64,000 nt of DNA from Breviolum minutum Mf 1.05b.01 (Eukaryota; Sar; Dinophyceae; Suessiales; Symbiodiniaceae), in assembly GCA_000507305.1 (NCBI GenBank), contig DF241031.1, forward strand, positions 1 to 64,000, given 5' to 3'. This document shows, one piece after another, positions 22,889 to 35,700 of the stretch. A program made the translations under genes and the position numbers. Numbering within the stretch: position 1 is the stretch's first letter; every line of letters starts with the position of its first letter. The notes under the pieces are model-generated. The model made no database searches and was not told the origin of the DNA. It saw only the letters and a program-made list of their open reading frames with translations.

Positions 22889-25800
22889 GACAATGTTCAA
22901 ATACTACAACCTGCCCTTCAGAATCGTCAATGGCCGACATCCCACATCAGAGGCTTGTTTGATCAGGAAACGCCCGGTATCTGATCGGTTAGCATGTTAA
23001 TGAATTCAAACCTTGATTCGAAGATCTTGATTTGGTGAATTCCAATGTGATTCAACGGGATGCTGGTACATTCGTGTTTTGTGCTGGCAGATTTTGTTGA
23101 AGAAATCTTGCGCCACTTGAGGTCGATAGTTTTATTCTGCTATTTAGAATGTTTTATGCATCGCATAGAGGGTTATATGCATCGCGTTGTGCAGGATTTC
23201 TTCCATCAACGGGATGACTGCAATTCATGCCCCCAAGGAGTTTTTCTGCATCCATATCATCCAGTTCACAGGCATGGTAGGATCATGACAAAGCTATCGA
23301 GGAAACAGGGACATTCAAACGCTATGATGCGGTGCATATCCATATCGGCTAAACCATGTTCAACCTGATGTTGACATGCATGATTGCAATGGTTGACACC
23401 CGTGCCAGTTTGAACGTATTATCGCAGTCTCCCCATCTCTTGGATTTTCAGCTTGCCCATACCTTCTTGGGATCTTTTTGTTCAAAAGCAAAAACGAGTT
23501 GGCCAGACCAAAGCTCCAAACCAAGGATTACAAGAAGATCCCGGTGTTGGTGATCAACGATCGTGGCTTTGCTTGGAATGGAATAGAATTGTGAAAAGCG
23601 GACGGTGAAGCATGCTCTAAGCTTGGGATTCTCTTGCGCTCACAACACATGACACGCTTTACGGATCAATCTATATATCATTATATATCATTGTATCAAT
23701 TATGTTCGATACTGTATACTTTTGGATTTGAATTCAATCATCATTCCCCAGGCATTTACCCTTCACAACTACGATTGAAAACAACTTTATGAGTTTATAT
23801 CAAGTGCCCGGGTGATATGAGGCCAGATCAATGACTCTCACGTCATTGTGAAAACAGTGGTGCCGTGGTTTACTGGAAGACCCATGACAGAGCAAGAGAT
23901 GCAGTGGGAGAATCGCATCACTTATGTTACCTCGGCAAAAAATGGAGGTGAAGGGGAGCAGGGCAATTGGAAAAGACCCCAAGCTATCCCCAGCTAATGA
24001 ATCAAAATGATTCGAATTTGAACATATGGTTTGGAGAATTCTCTTGGGCTCATTTCATCTTATTTGGAGAGATTCCTTCAGGTTGGGAGGCGGGTAAATA
24101 ATGATAAATACACCATACATGGATTGGTACACTATATGAATATTCCAGTACCTTCAACGATCCTTGAATCATATTTGTTGTATGATTGTATGACTGTATG
24201 ACATTCCGCGCCTGGCTTTGCACTTATCTATTTGGGACATTGCATTCGGATGAGATTCTGCTTGCAACACTTGGGGGAACCAATGGTCTATTTTGAGGTG
24301 TACACAAGTCACATGTAAAACCTCCCCACAACAACAATGAGATCTCCAAGTGCAGCACTTGGAAGCGGGAAGATTCCTAAGTGATTCCCTTTCATTATGT
24401 TTCCACTTATTACCAAAAGCATCAATTGTCTACATTTAACTAACTCTTCCTACTTGCACACTGTATCAGTTTCAGATACCTCAAATCAAGGTACCAATTC
24501 AGTGCTTTTCAGTTCGGCAGCCCCTCAGGAATTCCAACCTGCGTTTGAAGTGGAGTTGTTGGGCAATGAACGGGACGTGGCGACACTAGACATGAGTTGT
24601 TGGCAGGTATGTTCCTGATGAAGGAAAAAGTAGAGCGAACAAGGTGAAGAAGTTGAAGTTCTAACTCAAGATATCCTATGAATTGAGTTGTTTTTTTATA
24701 TTTGATATATGTCTCTAAGTCTAGTTGCCACGCCAAGAGGTTTCTATAGTTGCATTCTGGCTTTTGGTAGTTATTCTCATGCGCAGTTCTCCACATAGCT
24801 TCAAGAACCTCGCTATGTTGATCCCTGAAACCTAGGACAATTTGGACCCGTGCCACCAACTTTATTGGCGGCTGGCAACGAGGTCACTTCAGAATTCGGT
24901 CAATAGTTGGTGTTTCAGTTTTATCACCCGAGGCATCGAAAGGGTTTACCAAGTTTACCACTTGAAGATGTACCTTGAATGATAAGATTGCCATCCCCTG
25001 ATCATTTGAAATCCGTTAGCCCATTGGCTGAGATCTATGACGTTTGTTTTGTTTAATTAAATGTGTTTCCTCAAGAAAGACTATCAGAAATGGGATGGAT
25101 GTGCCATTTCGAGTTGTTCTATGTGTTTGGAACAGCTACTTACACAGGAACAAGTAAGCAATACATCTATAGGTTAGGTAAATATTGTGTACATCATTGC
25201 AACCGTGGTTTTCTCAACGGAGGTTTAAAATCGTCCAATGCAGCCAGGTGTCATCGGCTTTTTGTCGCCCATCCTGAAAGTGGTGGTGGAAGCCCTCTTC
25301 AAATCACGCTATCCCAACATGACGCTCCCGAGTCACTTGAAGATTCATAGTGGCTTCATCCCTTCGATGACGGTATTTAGTAGCAGAAAGATCACAAGTG
25401 TGTTTTTTTCCGCATCTCAGGTGAATGAAGGTGTGTGAACAAGTATAGTACATTAGCATCACATTTAGCACATATGTAACATGATGTAACATGTATATAT
25501 TTATTTATGATATATACATTTCTTTTCATATGTATATATATATATCTATTTACATGCATGGAATTATTTTACTGCACTGACTCCTTTGGTTCCTCAACGC
25601 GTTTGGCAACCTTCTAAAAGCAAAAAGGGGATCAAACTGATCAAACATCCAACTCTTATTGCCAGTTTGTGATGCAGTAACAAGTTGTTTGACACTTTTA
25701 TTTTCAACTCAACCCAAAACAAAAAAACACAAACGTAGAACAAAAAACTACAAGTACTACACCACCTGTAAGGGTATCGTTTCTTTCCCCTCACCCGTTT

Positions 25801-27309
25801 TGAAAACGTGGAAATCACCGGAGGTTCTAACTTTGGTTTGGAGTTCCGTCGAGCTCTTGGGGATCGGCCCTTTTTTCATGGTGAGAAACCTGGCCCGGTG
25901 GATTTGAGTTTGTATGGTACCTTGGCTTTAAAACATGACCCATCCTGGAAGGTAGTGTGCTTATACAACTGAAAATTAAGAAAAACAACTCAACATCAGC
26001 TAATTGAAAAGGATCATCATTTGAACTCGACCTCGATTTTTGTGTTCCATGTCTATTTTCCAGGGTGTATATAACTGGGTTTCCTTTAGTTCAGAATGTG
26101 TTTTTTGGAGGCCCTAGCATGTTTTGTTTCTTAGGTCGTGCCACATGTCACAGGAGTCATCCAAAAAGAAGCTCTGAAACTTTCACTTTGTGATGATGAT
26201 TCACCAGGATGATTTATGGGGAGGATGTGGGCTGTGGTATTCGAGATGTAGAAAGACAACCCGTACTAAGATTCAGTATAGAACAACCGGATCAGCTGCC
26301 AACATGTGAGCCTAGTCATTTGGGTTGGTTGGGCCTGCGTCATTGACTGTAAATGAGAAGTTGTCATATAGGGACAAGCCATGACAAGCCTCTATTTCAA
26401 GGTACCTATGCTGCATTCAACGGATGTTTCTCGGCAGAAAGCTTGCTGCTGGAAGAGATGTGATGACTTTTTCTGGTTGCAAGGATCATTTCAATTCTCA
26501 AGACAATGGTGGTGGTATGCAAATTTTGGGAATCCAACGATTTCCCCCCAAAAAAACGGGAATAACTTCGGGGGGGGTGAGCATCTCTTCAAAGTCTATG
26601 GGGATTGGCCTCAGGAGCCCCGTTGTTTGATGGCCTCAGGTAGCGCGACCGCACGCTTCTTGCAAGCCAGCAGATTAGAGGTGCCATTTTTGGATAATTT
26701 TTGGAGAACTGGAAGTTGAAGGCTTGAATGTGTGTGTAGGAAATTGATATATAAGTATATTCGATATACTCTGCATATGCATAAGTTTGCCAGAAATTCT
26801 TGTATATTCTTTTGTGGTGCAAAACCTTTGCAATCTTGACCACTTATCAAAAGATATCAAAAGCGCGATGTCTACCATTTGGAGCCAAAGAGACATTTGA
26901 TAACGTCTACATTTTGTTCGGCACTTGCTTGCTATAAGCCACCAATAGATTGTAGTCGAGGGCCAGGCATTTCTTTTACTTACAAGATTGCCCAAGATAT
27001 GTCCGACTGACAAAACCAACCCATATTACCATCTCTTTTCACCATCTTGAAAATAATGGAAGTGGACGATGGTCCACCCAGTTTTGATAACTTTTGCGTT
27101 TTGTTGGTTGAAAGAAGCATGCCAAGATATCCATTTTTTGGGTGAAAAAACTCAACGGACAGGAATGGCATGAACGAATGGTGGGACTTAATGTGGGCGA
27201 TGTGGAGCAGCTTGGTTTTGGCACCATTTCCCTAGTGGACATGATCAGCGTCATGGGGGTTTTGAAGGCGGATAAGGATATGTGTGTGCAAGCAAGGTGT
27301 CCTATTATC
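22889..27309 (+). CDS. mPGES-2-like protein (GST/glutaredoxin fold), multi-exon
   Basis: Exons, all plus strand: 22,889-22,933 (TMFKYYNLPFRIVN, the strand-helix after a glutaredoxin active site); 23,489-23,562 (KTKDYKKIPVLVIND-type motif, here LQTKDYKKIPVLVIND); 23,822-23,925 (QINDSHVIVKTVVPW); 24,529 to about 24,600; 25,248-25,349; 25,824-25,916 (FFHGEKPGPVDLSLYG); 26,640-26,680 and 27,163 onward (joining as FLQASRLE + EWHERMVGL). The exons from 23,489 onward join in phase, and all but 23,489 start after AG|G. The YKKxPVL, INDSxVI and GEKPxxxDLxxYG signatures and the final W-ERM helix place it with prostaglandin E synthase 2, a GST-related family. That family can bind glutathione or haem, so physiological activity cannot be read from sequence. 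The exon that should carry the CxxC/CPxC motif was not found. The last frame runs into the transposon, so the true stop is uncertain. Confidence 0.72.
27302..27309. repeat. Target-site duplication, left (CTATTATC)
   Basis: An 8-bp sequence directly left of the transposon's inverted repeat. It is identical to 29,097-29,104 at the other end. Confidence 0.85.
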
Positions 27310-27341
27310 ATACCCTCAACTACTAGGGGTCTAAAGTACCT

Positions 27342-27355
27342 GAACCCTAGGGTTC
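27342..27355. repeat. 14-bp perfect palindrome
   Basis: GAACCCTAGGGTTC, inside the left part of the transposon. It could be part of its subterminal binding-site array. Confidence 0.85.
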
Positions 27356-27386
27356 TGAGTAGGGTAGGGTCTGAAATGGTCCTGGG

Positions 27387-27419
27387 ACCATTATAGACCT
27401 TGGAAAGGTCTATAATGGT
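27387..27419. repeat. Perfect 15-bp hairpin with 3-base loop
   Basis: ACCATTATAGACCTT and its exact reverse complement are separated by GGA, inside the left part of the transposon. It is a strong cruciform or RNA hairpin candidate. Confidence 0.95.
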
Positions 27420-27449
27420 AGTGTAAGTTAGACCCTTGGTTGTCGGAGG

Positions 27450-27645
27450 GAGTTGTATTTGGAATTTGGATTTTCTGATTTTGGATTTGGGATTTTGGAG
27501 TCTAGATTTTTTGATTTTGGAGTTTGGATTTTGGAGTCTGGATTTTTGAATTTTTGGTGTTTTGATTTTGGAATTTGGATTTTGGAGTCTGGATTTTTGA
27601 ATTTTTGGTGTTTTGATTTTGGAATTTGGATTTTGGAGTCTGGAC
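27450..27645. repeat. 51-bp tandem repeat (TTTTGG-rich)
   Basis: Two near-perfect copies of a 51-bp unit (from about 27,540 and 27,591), preceded by degenerate partial copies of the same TTTGGATTTTGGAGTCTGGA motif. A related stretch recurs at about 28,853-28,935 near the right end of the transposon. Since 51 is a multiple of three, it gives a spurious repetitive ORF. Confidence 0.85.
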
Positions 27646-28039
27646 TTGGGGGGCAGTATATAGTGTTGTTACTGTTGTTGGAGCGGCAGCCCTGCCGAAA
27701 GGTGGGGAAGACTTGCCGAAAGGTGAGTGTGTCGCAACAACAGCAACAACAACAACAACAACGTTTTGCGATTTCTTGTTTGTGGCTTGAAATTAAGCGC
27801 TGCGAGTCGCGACTTCAGTGTTCAATGTCTCCACCCCCGAAATTAAAAAAAACACATGACAATTTTTGGTGTTTTGGGACGTGAAGGGAAATCCAATGAG
27901 CGGCACAGAAAAAAACAAGGAACCAAATCACAAATTCAAAGATCCAGACTCCAAAATCTCCAATTAATTAACATTTTGAGGTCACAACAACAGATTAGAT
28001 TGAGTTTCAAACATGAGTTTCAAATCCAAAGTCTTTAGT

Positions 28040-28470
28040 TCACCAACACCCAACAAACACCACCTTAGACCCGTAGGAACTTTTGAAAGAAGATTGATGA
28101 GGAATTTCAGTCTCAAGTGAAAAGTTTAAACCAAATGAAACCTTTGCCACCCCAAGTCTTGAAGACCATATACCCCATGGCTGGGGTCTAGACTGGCTTC
28201 ATCCCACAGTGAAGTAGGAAAAAACCCACTGACACCCAACAAACACCATCTTAGATCCCAAAGAACTTTTGAAACGCACTTTTGAAAGAAGATTGATGAG
28301 GTTCAACTTCACTATATTTCAGTCTTCAGTGAGAAGTTTAAAACCAAATGAAACCTTTTGCCACCCCAAGTCTTGAAGACCATATACCCCATGGCTGGGG
28401 TCTAGACTGGTTTCATCCCACAGTGAAGTAGGCAAAAACCCACTGACACCCAACAAACATCATCTTAGAC
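28040..28470. repeat. Duplicated block of about 200 bp inside the transposon
   Basis: Two direct copies, about 28,040-28,230 and 28,231-28,470. They share long identical stretches such as GCCACCCCAAGTCTTGAAGA and ATACCCCATGGCTGGGGTCT. The second copy carries about 40 extra bases near its start. The internal CCCCATGGCTGGGG forms a small hairpin in both copies. Confidence 0.9.
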
Positions 28471-29096
28471 CCCGAGTCGGGACTTCAGGGTTTAATTTGT
28501 CCACCTCCCAAGTAAAGAACACAAAACAAAAGGAAAGAAAAAATACTTGGCCTACAGGGGGCTAATCCTGCTTTACCACAGGGGGAAGAGCCCCCAACTC
28601 TCGCCTTTTTTTTTTGCGTTTTGGGACGTGATGGGAAATCCAATGAAAGGGGCAGAAAAAAATAAGGGAAAAAAATAAGAAAGAAAATAACAACGAAATA
28701 AACAAAAAATGAAATAAAATAAACAGATAGTTCAAAAACACATGAGAAAAAACAAGAAGACATATTCAAAGAAATAAACAGATGCAAAACGCACGAGAAA
28801 AATGAAAAGTAAGTTAAAAATAAAACACATGTTCTAGGGACCGTCGGGGTGATTTTGGATTTTGGAGTCTGGATTTGGGAATTTTGGTTTTCTTGATTTT
28901 GGAGTTTGGAATTTGGAATCTCAATTTTGGGATTTTGCCCATCAGGAAAACCATTCCAGACCTCAGATTCCCAAAATCACTAAGGTCTATATTTGTAGCA
29001 ATTTTGCTTTAAATTTTGTTGTGGCAAATGATTGCAGACCCATGAAAAAGGTCTACTTTGCAGTCACCAGGGGTCCCTTCAAGTAGTAGAGGGTAT

Positions 29097-29104
29097 CTAT
29101 TATC
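29097..29104. repeat. Target-site duplication, right (CTATTATC)
   Basis: Exact copy of 27,302-27,309, directly after the right inverted repeat of the transposon. Confidence 0.85.
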
Positions 29105-30883
29105 TATATATATTATATGTTTCTTTAATGATACATGCTTGTTAGTATCTATATTTTTATTGTTATCATGATCATGAGTTTTTGTTATCATGTCTTTTTT
29201 ATAGTTCTAGTGACTCACATTTTTGATAGTAAGAAATGTACACTCGTATGGTTAGACAATCCCTCACTTGCCGCACCAAGGGAGCCAAAGGTCTATGCTA
29301 TGACGTGAGCCAGTGAGCAGCGAAGTGTAACAACACCTCCGCCTGGCCACCGGCAATATATTTGAAAGCCGAAATGGTAGGTTTGTTCAGATTTTGGCAT
29401 TACTTGACTAGGATGTGCTGTAGTTTGGTGAAATGATATTTCAGTAAAATCTTCTTCCCAAGTGGTGATGACTAGGTTGATGATGTGCCAGATGCAGGTA
29501 TTGGACTCAGCAAGATGTCATTTCTTTTCGATGTTGTAATGTCCCAAAGTTTCCCCAAAGCCAACATGTGCCTCTAACATACGCATTTGATCCAGAGACT
29601 CTTAGGATATGCGGCAGGATGTAAGATCGAAAGACCTTAGGATTGCGTTTTTTCAACACTTTTCAGGCCTCAAGAGTAGCAGTTGCAACTGGATTGGGCC
29701 AATTTTCTCGCGAAAAACACGTGTCTTGCGGTTAACAAAAGGTCAACAGCCCTACAAGTTGGGCTGTTTTGATACATCGCGCTGCATTTCTCATGGGCCG
29801 TGTCCACAAAAACAAAACGGGTTTTTCATGCAACAATATCCAACAAATGAAAGTTTGCCGAAGATGGTCTTCCTTCTTGTTTTTGGCGTGAAATTTAGTT
29901 TCCATAGGTGCGGCTGAATTTTTAGGCCTCCGATGTTTTGGTGTTCAGGTTATGTTTTTTTCTTTCTAAATACTGCAGTTTTTCTTGAATTATTGATACC
30001 GACCTGAAGGGGGTAACAATGATCCATTGCGATGGCTAACTTCAAGATTTACTCGTTTTAACGAACCAAGGCCTGAGGGAGGCGTCGATGCCCACGGCTT
30101 TCGGTGACGTGGTGTGAAGGGGAAATGATGGTGGGTTGTTGTAATCCTACTCAAGCAATGGCCAAAGGGCTAGACTTTAAGGTTATTGGGAGGATTTGTG
30201 GGGGCATTAGATCTTCATTTATCCATATTTACACTTTCCAGTTCATTGAGTCATTATTCATTTAACTATTTGTGGATGTATTTGTCCACTTCGTCAGTTC
30301 TGTTCCTTTGTTTATTGTTCATCTATTTGATGTATATAGTAGTGGTATTATATGTAGTGTAATAGCTTTGCGCCCTTTTCAGTTCGCAGTCCTTAGGCTG
30401 AGAGGATGAATCTCTGGGAAGATTTTGGTTTTAGCTTGGTTGCATATTGCGACATATGTGGAAGATGAGTAACTGCTCGCAACCTGCTTGTAGTTTGGAT
30501 ATACTAAGGATACAGGGACTGATATACATTTGTTTATTGTAATCTCTTTGTATGACATGTATACAATGGAAATCATTTGCTGGATTCTATTGACAGTCCC
30601 CAGCAACTTTATCAACAGATTTGCACTTTGAATTTTGCCATTCCAAATTTTGCTTATATATTATATAAGTGTTTTGCTTGATGTAAGTTGCAGTTGGGTA
30701 CCAATAGCATGGATCAATAGTAGCACCAGGGCCATCCTCACAAAACAACTTGATTTACCCAGCATTTGTGTTGAGAAGCATCTCCATCTAGTGCATGTGA
30801 AATAGTTCCCAAGGGCCACAACTTCCACGGGTTCGCTTCAGTGATGGGATCGATGGATAGCTTTCCACCTTGGCAGATCTAAG
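29105..30883. other. Intergenic or 5' intron sequence
   Basis: AT-rich with scattered stops. A weak plus-strand exon candidate lies at about 30,070-30,115 (frame LREASMPTAFGDVV after AAG|G). I see no RNA gene or repeat family. Confidence 0.4.
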
Positions 30884-32684
30884 GATGAAAGCTCCACCAC
30901 AGGCACCACCTGCAAGCATGGCACCACCGGACCAATCTGGACTGGTCCCGCCGGTCGCGCCGGTCGCGCCGTGGAAGGGACCGGCAAATGAGCAAAGCTA
31001 TGAGCAAATACAGATGCAGAGGTGGGAAAGCCCAGTTGTACAAGGGAAAGCGGGATATTTAGTGTGAATAATGATACGGTATATGATGCAGTGCATGATG
31101 CAGTGCATGATATATCATGATGATACAAACTGATGTATAGATTTTGATTCTATAACATATGTGACGCATGGGGTTAGAACTGCTGAATCTGACCAGTTGA
31201 TACTTTCCTGTTTAGCTGGAACTGATGATCTACCATTTGATACATTTGGCATATGTATTTTCAATTGAAGCAAAGAAGACGTGACTGCCACCGTTTGTTG
31301 ACTGAGTACTCCACCAAATCTCATTCTAGGCCATTGATCCTGACTGCAACAGGAACCTCACAAGTTTTGTTTTGAGCTGGTTTATTGATTACATATACAT
31401 GTATATTCAGTACAAACAACATACAGGTAGCAAAACACCAGACTTTGAGCCCAAGCAATTCTCGATGTTGGTGAGCATCGTGTAATTTTCACAATCACAA
31501 GTCTCTTACATCATACCCTTAGCCCTTCAAGATTTGACAGGCTTCACAGTTTCCGTCGATGTATGGATCCAAAGATTCCCTTCCAAATCGATAAAAATCA
31601 CTTCATCCAAATCAACTTACCCATCAACCATCAACCTCTTTGAACCAAACATGAAACATAGATTTTCCCACTTTGAATCAACAGATCTATGTTGACAATC
31701 ATCTAATTCGCCGGCTTCACCAGTGTCGAAAGGCCATCGGATGCCGCACCAGAGGTGACCACGGAAGCGATCGCGGTGCCTTGGTATTTGTACCAGACAT
31801 AATAGGATGATATGAATATGCATATGAAGATATATCTATACCTATATATACATGGCATATTAACTATTTTGTGATATTTTGTTAGTGTCAAGGAGGTGCT
31901 GTAAGGTCATGTTTGTAAGTTTTCCTGAAGGATTGGAAGGGACTGATCCATGGTGAGCCTTTTTGGTTTGAAATGGTGTACTAGGCGCAGGTTTCAACTA
32001 TATACATCCTGGGAACTAGCATATCCCATCCCAAAGGTACTTTTGAAGATGATTTTCCGTTTCCCAAGGTGGGAGATGTCAGTTTCCTAGTGAAATGGCT
32101 TGAAACCGTCGGAGCCATAAACATGAAACCCATCTCCTGACTCTGAGTTGCAATGCCACCTAGGTTAAACACATGTTTTCTTGCTACCATAATGCTAATA
32201 AGTAATCATCACACAGACAAATCTGCAAAGAAGGCTTTGATGATGACTCACTTTGATGTAACACGAGCTAATTCCCATGATAGTGTGATGACAACAAACT
32301 CCCTTATGGCTGAATGGCGTTTCACCCCGTTGCTTTCACTCTGAAGAGGTCAATGATTTGTAGAAGTTGATTTGATTTTTATGGAAACATATGGCAAACC
32401 TATGATTTTATAAGATAGTCTTTGGGAAATGGATTGAAACCATGTTGTAGATGTGAGCGACCATGAACATCCCACATGGACATCCAAGGCTGCTGCTGCT
32501 GCAGCCTTGTCCATCCCAGTACCGGGTTCAGCACCGCCTCCCACGGCGGCAGCACCGGCACCGGCGATGCCATTGGGTGGGGAAGCTCATGGACCCAGGT
32601 GACCAGTTGAGACTGGTTGGAGAGATGATGGAAATTTTTGCATATGTAGGCAGTAGGCATATTATTTATTGGTGAATATACTGT

Positions 32685-32736
<52 letters not shown>

Positions 32737-35700
32737 TACCTGTACTGCTTATTTTGTGGTATGGGAATGTTGGATTTGTGGCATGGTTGCACCAAACAGA
32801 GAGACCTAAAATCATTGCACCTTTCATTTTTGGATGCCAAGAAAACTCAGTGTTTGCCTGAATCCAAAAGTAGTGTTCCAGTTCATTCAGTTTTGGGTGT
32901 CCAGCTATCGCGGTCCAAAAAAATGGTATAAGTTGCATTCAGTTCCCCACTTTCAAAAATGTGTGTTGTAAGTTTAGATTTATAAGACAGGAGGTGGAAA
33001 TCAATTCCCGAGATGAAAAGTTCTTGTTTACACCAGGATAGTTGAAATCAATTCCCAAGATTTTTGGTGGATAAAGAATCCGCAGGATTCTTGTGCTGGC
33101 TTTCCTAACTGAGGTTTGACAGCTGCAACCGCACCAGAGGTACCAAAGTGTTAGGGTTTTTGCGAAGGGTTGGAGGTGAATGACGGTGACCTTGGTTTAG
33201 CCAAGGCCCTGTTGACCTATGTTTTTTTACATACTGTAACTGAAGATGTTGGGAACTCAAAAATTTTGAACGCAACAGTTTCTTATAATTGGATGAATCC
33301 AACTAGTGGTGAAGTTATGATGCTGGTGGTTATGTTGACAGGCTCGTTGAATCCTCATTAAAACTTGGTGATGGGTTGGCTTTGTAAAAATTGACCTGCA
33401 TGGTGACTCCTGACTTGGGCGGTGTTTCCCCAAAAAAACAGTCATAGCTGAACCTCCGACCCCCAAAACAAACGCCAAACAAATCACCTCAAGGTGTTCT
33501 CAATGTTGTTGTAATAAGCAAGCAGCGAGATGATGAGTTTTTTTCTTTATCCCGACTCCTATCCTCAACCTGCTCGTTGGTTGCAGAGCCACAACTTGGA
33601 ACAGGCCGGTCAAGCCGCCACAGTGTGAAGACTCAGACAACGTTGAGAGCCATGGAGGATTTCGTGTGTAGGATAGGGTTTTGTGTCATGAGTCATGAGG
33701 TGAAAGTATATCAGACTGTTTGTCATAGGGATGGTGTCTGTACCCATAGGGATGGTGCCCGTTGTTGTGCTTTGACTGTGTGCTTTATTACATCCTTTGA
33801 TTGACCACTACATGTCTTGGGTTTGTTTGGAATCACCGATGATGAGTGCAATGTGAGGCATTTGTATGCTCGTAGCTATGTTGGAACGGGAATGATCATC
33901 GCATTTACCTTGCGATTGGTTTCTCCAAAATTAGTTGATGCAAAAAGGATCCGAAGGTTCAACAAAAATCATCAGTGAGGTCGAGAAGAGTGGTATAATC
34001 CACTTAGCAGCCATTTGCTAAGCTCCTGATACAGCAAAGCTCCACGAAGAACCGGAATCATCCACCTTCTCTCAACCTGAACCTTTCCATTAACAGATCT
34101 GTATATGATTTCCTTCATGCTTCCAAAAAGAAATACAACAAAATCATACAGATACACGTTGTGTAATTGTTATGAGGGGCATCCTCTCCAAGAAAATGAT
34201 CAACAAATGTTATCTATTGTTATCTTATATCATTATTTGAAGATCCCATAGGAATTTCCTCAGGAATTCTCCTTCCAACCATTCCTTCTACCGAGGCGGT
34301 GCCGCCGGGGTACACCTTAGCCACCTTGATGCACAGACCTGAGGAGAAACTCCCAGGTTTTTCAAGTTCAAGCGACAAAGAGCTCAATGCAAACAATTGA
34401 ATATGCGGATAACATACAGATAAAAAGTTCGTGACTTGATCTTTGTCCCCTGAATCTTTTAAGGTCGAAAAGAGACTTGTTGGTGATTTGCTTATTGAAA
34501 ATTGAATTGTAATAGTAACTCAGAGAGTTGAACCACTAAAAAAAGAGAACGACATAAGGCAAGAAAGGGGAGAACTTTAGTTGTGTTTTTTGATTTGTTC
34601 CATGCTTTGACTGGAATCTCCGTTGAGGCCCGGACCAAATGGCCAATATGTTTGCAGCTCAGGGCATTCGGCCATTTTTGTTGTTTGCTCTTTTCAGGCC
34701 GACAGTGGATGATTCTGAGGCAGAGATTTTTGCAAAACATAGTCAGGTGTTTTTTTTGTTAGTTAATTTCCTAACAAAAACATACAAAAACATACAAAAA
34801 CAACATTTTTTTGAGGTTGTTACAGGTTCTTCTCATTGTGTTTCCCATCATTTTGGTGCTGAAAAAATGGCAGGTGTTGGCCCAGGCACCGCCACAGTAT
34901 TACCAGCCAGCGGCATCTCAAAATGCCGCAAGGGCACCCCAGGGTGGAGCAAAATGGTCCCAAGATGGGCATTTTTTTTGATACCGTCCGGCAAACGAAC
35001 ATAGCAATGGAATATCCACATTTTGAATAGGATATGCATCTTCAAAGGGTCCATTTTCCATTGCTATGTTAGTTTACCAGAGGCTACTGTACATTTTATA
35101 TCGCATAGCAGCAAGATATGGTACGGTATATTATATTTATATATACATCTATACCCTGCATTGATCATTGATCCTATGGGTATGAAAGATCCTTTTTGAG
35201 GACAAAGTTGTTAGGAGATTCATCATAAAGTTGGATGCAAGTAATGCTGGATTAGGGTTTGTTTGTAATTTGCGAAACCGCTGGTCTCTGTGGAACGTAG
35301 GTGTGATCCATTCCAAATTCCTCTCCATGCAAGCAAACATCCAAGACCTACCTGAAACGAATGACAGTCATTCCAATTTTTGTTGTTTCTTGATAATGTG
35401 TATTTTCATAGGGATGATTTGAAATATAGTAACATGTCCATATGCCATGTTCATAACAACCCTTCAACCAACATTGATGTTGATTGCTATCTATCCAGCC
35501 TCAGGCCCTGCAGCAATATATCGCAGCAGCTTATCCCACCTTAGATGCAACACAGCAGGTGCTACCGTTGGTCCGATGCACCTGGGAAAACCCAGATTTG
35601 GAGTGGTGCTGGTGATAGATGCGATAGAGGGATTGGATTTGTTCAACAAAAGTGTATGAACAAATGTAAGACAATGGTCATTCCGGGGCATTTTTGAGCA

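Larger units (their letters stand above)
27310..29096. mobile_element. Non-autonomous DNA transposon, 1,787 bp, 8-bp target duplication
   Basis: The left end reads ATACCCTCAACTACT and the inverted right end reads ATACCCTCTACTACT, so 14 of 15 positions match. Perfect 8-bp copies of CTATTATC flank both ends. The interior has no transposase-like ORF. It contains a 15-bp hairpin, a palindrome, 51-bp tandem repeats, a duplicated block of about 200 bp, and two copies each of a TTTTGGGACGTGA(A/T)GGGAAATC motif and of the TTTTGGAGTCTGGATTT motif. The 8-bp duplication size is typical of hAT elements, but the termini do not match the usual CAGNG hAT ends, so the superfamily is open. Confidence 0.8.

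Noticed and set aside
27453-27884. 143-codon frame in the transposon
   Set aside because: It is generated by 51-bp simple repeats (FWCFDFGIWILESGF iterations) and resembles no transposase.
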